From the NCBI GenBank assembly GCA_003427395.1, contig BFEA01000028.1, forward strand, positions 807,249-833,664: 26,416 bases of DNA. Direction: 5' to 3'. Within the stretch, counting starts at the first letter, position 1; every line of letters begins with the position of its first letter. Shown here in pieces: positions 1 through 9,700 of this stretch. Source of the DNA: Chara braunii. Taxonomy: Eukaryota > Streptophyta > Charophyceae > Charales > Characeae. The notes beneath the pieces were generated by a model, which saw nothing but the letters and a program-made list of their open reading frames with translations, did not search any database and was not told the origin of the DNA. The position numbers were made by a program, and so were the translations under genes.

Positions 1-599
1 CATTGTCGTCGTCCTCCCCCTCCGCCTCCCCCCTGGCCCCGTAGTACCACGCGCACCACTACCGGGGCAGGGCCTACCGGCCCAGCTACCGGCCAGAAAA
101 CTATGAACAGGCAATCTGGGTCGTGCGGTGGAACGATGCCGACGATGCAGATCGTGAGTTGATGACATTGAAAACGATCAGCAGCCAATCTGGACCGTCC
201 AGCGCCAAGGAAACGGAGGCCCCAGATTGGCTGCTGGTCTCACGCTGTGAAATAGCAAATGTTATATATGTAGTGACTACTTGGAAAAAGAAAAAGAAAG
301 GGAAAAAGACTAAAAAAAAACTTATAAAACAGTAAGGTTTCATGAAATTTCGCCATCATTTCGATTTCAGAAATCTCGACAAATTTCAGAAACCTCAGCA
401 GAGGAAATTCCAATGCCCCAAATGATCCCGAATTCGGCAACCTTGAACTAAAACAAAAACAGGCAAAAAAAAAAACCCTCAGAAAACATAAAATTTGACC
501 CCCAAACGGTCCAAACCCATATTTCAGTTTTCGATCCGTAACTCAGGAGATAAAAGTGGGAGTCGCCATTAACCACTTGTGATCACAAGAGAGGCATAC
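1..599. other. Left flank: RPN1 intron sequence, no exon seen
   Basis: Intron downstream of exon j. It holds a pyrimidine-rich start (1-40), a 15-bp perfect inverted repeat (179-193 with 222-236), an A-rich stretch (280-335), a dispersed repeat copy (338-585) and a 14-bp palindrome (576-589). No conserved RPN1 segment was recognised on either strand. Confidence 0.6.
519..589. repeat. Dispersed repeat copy ending in a palindrome beside exon j donor
   Basis: TTTCAGTTTTCGATCCGTAA with AAAGTGGGAGTCGCCATTAA at 519-585 matches TTCAGTTTTGGGTCCATAAC with AAAGTGGGGATCCCTGTTAA at 4066-4130. CTTGTGATCACAAG (576-589) is a perfect 14-bp palindrome 10 nt from the exon j donor. Confidence 0.75.
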
Positions 600-707
600 C
601 AAGCTTGCTGCTGCACTCGTTTTGCCATGATCCTTGTTCCTGAACAACCAGCTTCCAGACCCAGTCCCAGTTGAAGACTCCGATGACTGGACCGTCATCA
701 ACTTGTC
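600..707 (-). CDS. RPN1: RPN1 exon j (last exon in window)
   Basis: 108 nt, 36 codons, phase 0. It reads [18 protein letters not shown] then [28 protein letters not shown] opens the first proteasome/cyclosome repeat that builds the RPN1 toroid. The Ser/Thr/Gly linker is slightly longer than in land plants as I recall them. The acceptor is CCACTGCAG and the donor TTG|GTATGC. The following exon, expected to start GMILLWD-like, was not found in 1-599. Confidence 0.95.
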
Positions 708-3700
708 CTGCAGTGGAGCAAAAAGAGTTTCATTTCAACAAGCAGGTCATTATCAGTGACCGAAGAGCCCGTCATGAATAATTTGAACGAGCGAGAGCTT
801 ACCCACAGTGTGTTGCCGCGGGCACACTGCGCACTTTCAATGAGGGCCTGGTGCTGACCTCATTACACCACAACCAATGCACAAAATCTGAAAATCATCC
901 ATTCCTGAGACTCAATATCCACAAAAAACAGACAATCAGGGGTGTGTTGAAGACCGCCTTGACAACGTCCCAGGTTGCGAGAGTGTCAAGAACTAATGGT
1001 TTGGCAGCCGAACATGCTTTTGCAACCTCTCTCAACCGAGAAGGATGAAAGTAAAAGGGGTCTGGATGGGTGACGGGAGACCGGGGACAGGGAGAGAATA
1101 GACACAGAGAGAGAGAGAGACAGCTTGCAAATATGGTGGCCGGGAAAGATTGCAAACATGCTGGTATATATTGATTGTAAAACTGCTGATGTTCCAACTC
1201 AACAGCTGAGAACCATCCCACAGATCATCTACGCTTTTAGGAGTTAGGACCAGGTATTACTGGCTGTTCTGACAAACGGCCAGACCCAAGACAGGCGTAC
1301 ACAAACAAACAGCGCCACAAGGGCAGGGACAGGGAGTCAACAAGGACAGAGAGAGAGAGAGGGAGGGAGAGAGAGAGAGAGAGGGGTGGTGTAGATTGAT
1401 TGTAAAACTGCTGATGTTCCAAACATGGTGGTGGAGATTGATTGTAACGGGAGAGAGGTTTCAAACATGGTGGTGTAGATTGATTGTAAAACTGCTGATG
1501 TTCCAATTCAACAGCTGTGGATCATCCCGTGATCGGGAAAGATTGCAAAGATGGAGTTAGGGCCAGGTGGTAATGGCCCCAGTAACCTGTTCTGTATATC
1601 TGGGATGCTGGACCCGGTTTCCAGCAGGTGCTGCTCCCCACTAATAGACAGGAGCCGCCAACAAGCGGATGCTACAGGAGGATCACCCCCCGTAGCACAG
1701 GCAGATGGTGTTAAAAAAAAAATCAGAAAAAAAAAGAAAGGCCAGGTATTACTAGCTGTTCCAACAAACGGCCAGTTCCAAGATTGGTTTACAACTTTAC
1801 ACAAACAAATAGTGCATTGCGCAAATGGCAGGCATAATAGCAACACTGCTGTCGCTTGAGCTTAAACACTTCCCATAGATTGGAGTTAGAAGAGAGTCAT
1901 GCTACTAGAGAATATGAATGATAGGCAATTGTTGACAGTAGGATTATTTTCATTTGATATAGTGTTAGATTATCTTAGATACTCTTAGATGCTCAGTGTC
2001 AATCAGCCGTGATGGTCCGCTTGATACCTCTGATCGGGACGAGTAGGGGTGGTGCGCAGTGTGTGGGAAAGTGTTGGCCTTACACTAATGCTATTCAGTT
2101 GGGGGTGTGGGACGATGAAAAGGGAGGCGCAGCTACTGGCAAAATGCTCGATCTTTGCATTAGCTGGACTCCCACCGGCTGACCCACCCCATCTCTGACT
2201 ACCAATTGCGAGGTAACTATGCTCGCAGGGGTCCCCTTTATATAGCCTTAGGAGTAGTGGTAGGCAGGTAGTGAAATGCAAAAAAAGAATTGAGAGAAGA
2301 ATATAGCATACTAGACAATTGTCGAAAGCAAACGGAGGTAAAGACGGGTGTGGTTGATGCTGTTATTACTTTCTATGTGAAAACTGGTTAACAGAGGTGT
2401 GAATTTTCAGTGATTAAAGGCCTTGTTAACTGAACTTGCCACAACCCCAGAGGCCTTTTTAACCAAACTTGCCACAACCCCAAAGGCCTTTTTAACCGAA
2501 CTTGCCACCACACCATAGATAGGACCCCATATACAACCAAAAAAAAATAACTACAAGGCAAAAAGGCACTTTCATGTGAAATTTGTCGATATTCGCCTCT
2601 ACAGAAATTTCAGAAAATTGAAAATTCAGCAAAGTCAACACAGGTATTTCCAGCAGTCCAAAAGACCAAATTTGGCGAACAGCAACCTTAACTTTAAACA
2701 AATAACAGGCAGTAAACCAAAGAAAAAAGAGTTCAAAAGTTAAAACCTAGGCTGGTCCCCGGGCCGCCCGGCGGCCTGGCCATCGCCCGGGCGGGGTGCC
2801 AGGCCGCCTGGCTGGTTGTCGTGCCCGGTTGGCCACCGGGCGCCCCCAGCGCATCACTGTAGGTTAGTTTTTTTTTTTTTTCCGGCGCTGGGGCCCTTTT
2901 TGCCCCCTTCATAGACCATGTGGACCGTGAAAAAAAAAAAAACGGGGCAGTTAGGCCCGGTTTCACCGATTTGAAATCGGGCCCCATCTGGATTGTCGAT
3001 CTCGAAGATCGACGGCCCCGATTTCAAACCAGTGAGGGCGGGAACTACCGGCCCCCGTTCCCTCCCCCGTGCTGAAGATGTGCCCCCGACATCCCCCCTT
3101 CCCTGCCTTGCAGCAGTGTGTGTCCGCCGGCCTTCGACGCGCAACTTCAACGCGCTTCTTCGACGCACCCCGTCAGCACCTACCAGCGCCCACCATCGCG
3201 CGTGACCCCGCCGTCGCCCGCCAGCGGACGCCTTCAACAAGGTAAGGGACTTAGTTGGGCGGAGACAGAGAGAGAGATCTTCTTCTTCTTCTTCTTCTTC
3301 TTCTTCTTCGTTTCTACTTCGCTTCTTCTTCTTCTTCTTTGCACCCGTTTCAAGCCCCCCCTTCCCACCGTCCTCCACCGGCCGTCTTCTTCTTCTCCCC
3401 CTTCGCTTCTTCAACTTCTTCGGCTCCTTCTTCTTCTTCTTCTTCTTCTCCTCCTCCTCCTCCTTCGTTTCTTCTTCTTCTTCCCTTCTTATTCTTCTTC
3501 TTCTCCCCCTCCTTCCCTTCTTCTTCCCTTCTTCTTCTTCTTCTTCTCNCCCCCCCCCCCCTACTTCGCTTCTTCTTCTTCTTCTTCTTTCCCCCCGTTT
3601 CGAGCCCCCCTTCCTGCCGTCCTCCACCAGCCGTCTTCTTCTTCTTCCTTCCCTTCGCTGCTTCAACTTCTTCGGCTCCTTCTTCTTCTTCTCCTCCTCC

Positions 3701-6700
3701 TCCTCCTCCACTTCTTCTTCTTCTTCTCCCCCTCCTTCCCTTCTTCTTCCCCCCTTCTTCTTCTTCTTCTCGCCCTCCCCCCCTCCCCTGCCTGCTATCC
3801 CTCGCACCATTTCCTTTTTTTTTTTTTTCTGTCTTGTGCCACGTGGGGCCACGTTTTGGACCTTCCCCGCGGCAGCCATTTCCCCCAACTTCGTCTCGCC
3901 CTTCTTTTTCTTCTTCTTCTTCTTCCTCCTCCTCCTCCTCCTCCTCCTCCTCCTCCTCGTCTTCTTCTTCTTCCACATACACACCTGCAAGGTCTGTGAC
4001 ATACCAGCACTGACATCCCCCAGACCCCCCCCCCAGACCCCCCGCTAGCATCCCTCCCCCAGACCACAACTTCAGTTTTGGGTCCATAACCGGGGGCTGA
4101 AAGTGGGGATCCCTGTTAACCACAAATGGTGAATGCTTGCTGACAGCAGGAGGCATTCCATGTTTGACACAAACACAGGCAATTGCTCCTGTCCTAAGGT
4201 CAAGCATGTTCTGCACAGCGACACTCAACTGGCATTCACCAATCCCTTTTTTCTACAGAGCCGGGAACAAGAAGAGGATGCTGACCGGCCTGAAACGAGA
4301 AGTTGTCACACAACCATGCACCGGCGATAGGCATTCAAATATCACACATACCTGACCAAAGCCAGCATTAACAAATGCATTCACAAACGTAGCAGCGAGA
4401 TTCTGCCTTGCTGAGTCCACACTTGCCCCAGACGTAGCTCGGCTATCCAGTAGGTGTGCCTGTGGTTCATTCCACAACAACATCCCAATACAGCAACCAA
4501 AGACGATCAAGAAAAGAGGAATTCAAACTTTCAGGTAATTCCAACACAGCAACCGCACAAAGATATTGAATGATCCGCAGTACACCATGCAAATGTTGAC
4601 CGCCCAAGAATGGACAGTGCAATCCATCAAAAAATAAAATAAAAATCAGGCGGCAGCAATCAAAGCCAAACGCGAACCTTGCCACATCCGGTCTGGTATC
4701 CCACCTACACCTCACGTTCACGAACTTCCCATTCAACTGCATCTCGGAGACACGGTCGGAGATCTTCCAAGCACTGGCTACGGATCCAGTGATCTCCTTT
4801 CGCAACTGGCTATGGTTTTCTGAACGAGTTTGTCATTCCAGGTGTCTTTCATGCATGCTCCACGCATGAAATAAGTCGTGTCCGTCTCGTTGCGGACTTC
4901 TGCGACGTCCCACTTGACTACGCCAAAGTGGGCAGTTCATTTGGCAAACAATAACCAGATCGGACTGCATGGATTCAAATGATGAAAATCCTCAAAGAGA
5001 GCAAGGCGTTGAATGCTCTGCAGTTGAGATCATGAAAACAATGAGCTCCACAACTTCGCAAAGGCAACCAAAGCCAAATACAGATCTGGCGACGATAACC
5101 AAACCCAATCCCAAAGGCAAACAACCAGGCCACATGCATGGAATTCAAATATTCAAGATGCGTAAAGAGAAAAAGGCTTGCACAGAAAAAACAAGACCTT
5201 GTAAATGTCTTCAGGCGTCTTTGCTTCCATGACGTCCAAATCCCTTGCCAGAGCTAAGTACCCCTCACTCAACTTGGAGTTGCTGATAATCTCCTGTAAC
5301 ACTTCCCTTTCGTCATCCCCAATGCTCATGTCATCTTCTAAATTCAGCACGAAGCCCTGCCACACACAAAACCCATCAAAGATTCCAGTATGAACTTCTG
5401 CATACCTAGACCGAATGTATGGAGCAGCAAAAGCACTTTGCATTCAGAGCTACATTCCTAAGAAGCAGAAGACATCATGCAAATTATCATATTATGCCAC
5501 CTTCATCGAATAGCGAATAGCCATGCTAAGAACAGGGTCAGCAGAACACAAAGATAGATAGATACTCTGTTATGGCGAGACCAGAGACCGATGTGTAATG
5601 AACCCTGGGTCTGTCAGATACTCAGAAGTCGTCAAACATCAGTAGTCTCATTATCTGCATCAAAGTCTCCAAATCGTGAAGTCATATCTCAAACAGTAAC
5701 TCATTACCATCACAAGAAGGGAGTGGAGGGGGAACAGACAAAGATGAAGATGAAAGATCACACTATAATCCCTTCAGATCCCTCTTCGTCTCTGGGCTTC
5801 TTCCCACAGTCCCTGCAGCTTGTGGCAGGGCACCCTGTGACTTCTGAGGCTAAAGTGACTGCAGGCCTAGGCCAGCAGAAATCGAGGTGCCCCAAGACAG
5901 TCCAACCTGAAACATTCACTGGGAATAACCCGAAAGTGGATGTAGCAGATTGGACTGCCTTGATGAGATGGTACCTCAAGGAACTCACTTGCCCAGGTGC
6001 AGTCCACTGTGGCCCGTTTGGGAGGGCCTGCACTTCAGTGGGCTACGTCTGAGGCCAATAAGGCCCAGAAACAGCTGGCCGACTGGGTTGTTAGAGTAGG
6101 ATTGGAACACATATTTAAGGGTCTGGAGGAGAGGTTCACAAATCGAGAGACGGCCAACAAAGCTGCTGCAGAGCTTGTGAGGTTAGGCCAGTCACAATGG
6201 CAGGGATCCCTCTCCAAGCTCTACGCAGTTTGGGAAAGACTAACCTCTACCCCTGGGTTATCAATGTCTGACCAGGAGAAATTGCAATTGTTTATCCAGG
6301 CTACCCCGATAACCTATGTACAGACCCTGTTTACTGCAGGTCACANTCAATGTCTGACCAGGAGAAATTGCAATTGTTTATCCAGGCTACCCCGATAACC
6401 TATGTACAGACCCTGTTTACTGCAGGTCACAAGGACTGGAGGGCCTTTGGCAGAGCAGCCTTGGATCTGGGGGCTAAACTCCAAATCCAGTCCACTTCCC
6501 AGGCAGGAAGCACCTCCCCTTCTCAGAGTCAGAGGAAGAGCAACGGGAGGTGGCACACGGTGGAGTCTGCGGAAGACTCTGCAGGCTTTGACCGGAGAGG
6601 ATTGACTCCCTCAGTTGGTCAAGGTGCAGGAGGCTTCCCAGACCAGGCTATTCTGACTTTGGCTCGGGAACTGGTAAGCGCTATGAAGGGCGCAAATCAG

Positions 6701-9700
6701 CTCCAGAGACAAAGCCCCCCCTCTCCTATGGGGTCTGGCAAACGCCCTTGTGGACCTCAGAAGCAAAATCTGCCCAAGTTTGCCAAATGTCCAGCTAACC
6801 CCATGGATCCCTCCTCTCTCCCATGGAGGGACTTGAGTATCCCAGACGGGCTATGGCAAAAGAGGAAGGATGTCGGTGTCTGCCTCAGATGTGCTGGGCA
6901 ACACTTTGTCAAGTATTGCCCTTCATGGGGCAACCACTACGCTGTAACCTTACCCAGTCAGCAGTGGATTCTGCTGAATTGAATATCCTTTTTGTTGAAG
7001 ATGGATCAGGTGCAGTTTGGTTGTTTGTAACTTACCAGTGTGTTTTGTTGTTTGTAACTTACCTGTGTGTTTTTAGCTGATGGAAACCTTCTCCTGGTAT
7101 AGCTACCTCGAGCCTGATTCCTTCACTGATCTCATTGGTTTGTCTGTGCATCCCTGTGCTTGAGAATGAGTACGCTAAGTTCCAGGCTTATTCAAGTTTC
7201 TCAAACACTGCTGATGGACAGGCTGTTAATTGGACTGAATTCATCTTCTCTTGATGATGAATCAGCCCCAAGATTGCTTTCAGTCTGACAAGAATTTCAA
7301 TGTGAGTTTACGTTGAATCCTTGTCTGACTACCCCCTTGTACTTCCTGTGAGTGCCATTCACTGTCTGATCACGTTCATGTTCGCACACTGAACTGCACT
7401 CACTGTTTGGGTGACCTGTGTTGAGAGAAAGTATGATCAGTGCAGATCCTACTTAATATTCTCACACACAGTCCGGATTGACTGCTCTCACAGGTAGAAG
7501 TCAGATATCCTCTGTACTTCTTGATGGTTGCATACTTGCATCTCTAGTGTTATGAACCTTACCTGGAGAGTTATCGACTCCTGTATCCACTGGGCTCTGT
7601 CCCAACATTGCCCCAAAATGTTTGATCAGAGTGGAACTCTGTCTGTGACTAAACTTTACTCAGATAGACCTACCCTACACATGATCCTCTGTCAGTTCAA
7701 GCGTTATTGTTGAATATGGTCAGGCTTAGCCCCATATACAGATCTTGTCAGATCCTACCCTATTCTTGGGAAGAATCTGCGTATCACACTTGCCAACACA
7801 CAGATCAGCAGTTGAGGAGTCTAACTGATACCCAGTCCTGAGTCCTGACAGAAATTAATCAGATTTTCATAATTAATTCAATTATAATGGATTACATCAA
7901 AGTTGATTACTAGGCTAACACCCTTGCATTCAACTAGATGGTCCATGCTGTTAATCTAAACCCCGATCATCTGATTTTCAAGATGTTGTTAGCTATCTAT
8001 AAGCTGATCAGTGATTACCAGTTTAATACCCTTGCATTCAGCTACCCAACACTCACTGATAATCTGAGCTACAACCTGTAGCTTTTCAGAAGCTGATTGG
8101 TTGCCTAAAAGTTGATTACCTGGCTAATACCCTCGCATTCAACTAATCAATCTAATCTGATAGTCTCACCATAACCCTCTGAGATTCTGAGGTCTTTGCG
8201 TTCTCCACCACTACGGACGTTTAGCGATCCTCTAGCTAACACCTCTCCACCAATACGGCTGGTAGTTGGTTATGTAGCTCATGGGTCCTCGCTCCCCGGG
8301 AGGGTAAGAATGCAATAAATCGCAGTTTCCCAGTGGGGCTGTACACTAAGTGTTTGGTTTTGTAGTCTGTTTTCTTGCTTTGAGCCTGTCGGGCCTCGAC
8401 CCCGTGACCTGTAATTTGTATGTGTTTTGTTTGTTAGTTTCGAGTCCTATGGGACTTGATCCCTGCATCGGTCACTAGTAGTCTCTGTTTGGTAGTCCTA
8501 GGCCATTCGGCCTTTTTCTTCTGCCTTGTCATAGGTCTAGGCCCCCTTTTCCCCTGTTCCCATCTAGATACAGATAGGTCTTGGGTTGTTGCCTTGGAGA
8601 GGCCCTCGTAGGTCTAGCCGAGTGTAGAAGTAGCGGTCAGGAAAATTAGTTTGGGCCTTTTCACGTTTTGTTGGCTGGGGAAACTCTGCCCGTCCATTGC
8701 TGGAGCGCTGCTGCTCTATTTTGGGCGAGGTCATCTTCTTCCTCGAAGCCCAGCCATAGCTGGGGTTGGGAAACGAAGTTGAAGATAGCACTGCTGCTAT
8801 TTCGCAGCTCTGCATGAGAGCTTCCACAGGACTGTGTTGTTGGTTTGGGTGCTGCCATCTTCCACTTCGCAGCCATATCTGCTGTTCCTCCTCTCGGGGA
8901 ACTTTGTCTTCTTCGAAGTGCTGGATCAGTTGTCTCCTTCTTCATCAGGACTTCCAGCCCTGCACTTCCGTGCAGAGCTGGCGCTGTAATCATCGGGCTT
9001 GCTGGTTCAGATTGGCACGTTGTGACAGCTGTGGGGATACGCTGCTGCGGCAGCCATAGCCAGGGGTATGAGGTGACGAGGAGGAAGAAGAAGACTCCTG
9101 CATACTTCGTTGAACACTTGTTTCTGGTTGTTCGGGGTTGTTGTAAACGCGGTTGTGATTCTTGGAACAAGTACTCTGGATTGATTGGAGGAGGACGAGG
9201 GATTGCAGAATTGAAATTCGTTTTTCAATTCTCTGTGTGTTTTGAGCTTCCGCTGTGCATATTCTCTCTCCGGTTTTGTGTGGATTTGCCTCCTCCGAGT
9301 CTACTCTGTAATTGCATGTGTGTATTGGAACGTGTGAATTCATTGTGGATGGAAGTTTAATCGGGTACATAACAATAAAAACAACAAATCCGTGAGTAAA
9401 TGATGAGCACTCACAACGAAGACTTCAAGATGGCACGGGAACAATGTTCCTATGAAATGAAGCAAAGAGGGGCTAAGAGGACCATAAGAACAGCAATGCC
9501 ATATCCGACAAATCATCTGCAATGAATCCGTGAGCAAATGATGAGCACTCACAACGAAGACTTCAAGATGGCACGGGAACAATGTTCCTAATAAATGAAG
9601 CAATGCAGTCAAAAGATGTATCCCGGTGCTGCTTACCTGACGAGCAAGAATGTATGCCAGCTGCTTCTTCATTACCGGATCCTCGCAGTCACAAAATGTT

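Larger units (their letters stand above)
708..4351 (-). other. RPN1 intron between exons i and j (3,644 nt)
   Basis: No protein-coding segment was recognised. It is made of repeat blocks: a purine-rich duplicated block (1100-1860), a 33-bp tandem repeat (2417-2508), a diverged copy (2570-2712) of the repeat at 338-460, a GC-rich hairpin region (2740-3050), a long CTT/TCC tract (3277-3990), and a second copy of the 519-585 repeat at 4066-4130. Confidence 0.7.
5357..9636 (-). other. RPN1 intron between exons g and h (4,280 nt)
   Basis: It contains the plus-strand gag relic (5591-6982), a short tandem repeat (7018-7075), three spaced copies of a 35-nt word (7902-8146), an AATAAA-bearing stretch (about 8300-8350) that could be LTR-like, a T/G-rich block without a recognised gene (8350-9370), and a 79-bp direct duplication (9387-9465 with 9525-9603). 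I found no pol, integrase or clear paired LTRs. Confidence 0.65.

Noticed and set aside
780-850. Possible extra minus-strand exon ending in GTAAGC
   Set aside because: RPN1 family sequence joins GFGQ directly to DKLMTV, so no exon belongs between exons i and j.
2854-4228. Long open frames rich in Arg/Lys/Glu (minus) or Ser/Pro/Leu/Phe (plus)
   Set aside because: They are translations of the CTT/TCC tract in every frame and cross an N; no domain or codon bias.
8845-9360. Plus-strand frame of 171 codons and overlapping minus frames
   Set aside because: Open on both strands, no family motif, composition follows TCTTC/GAAGA words; perhaps part of an old element but not supportable as a gene.
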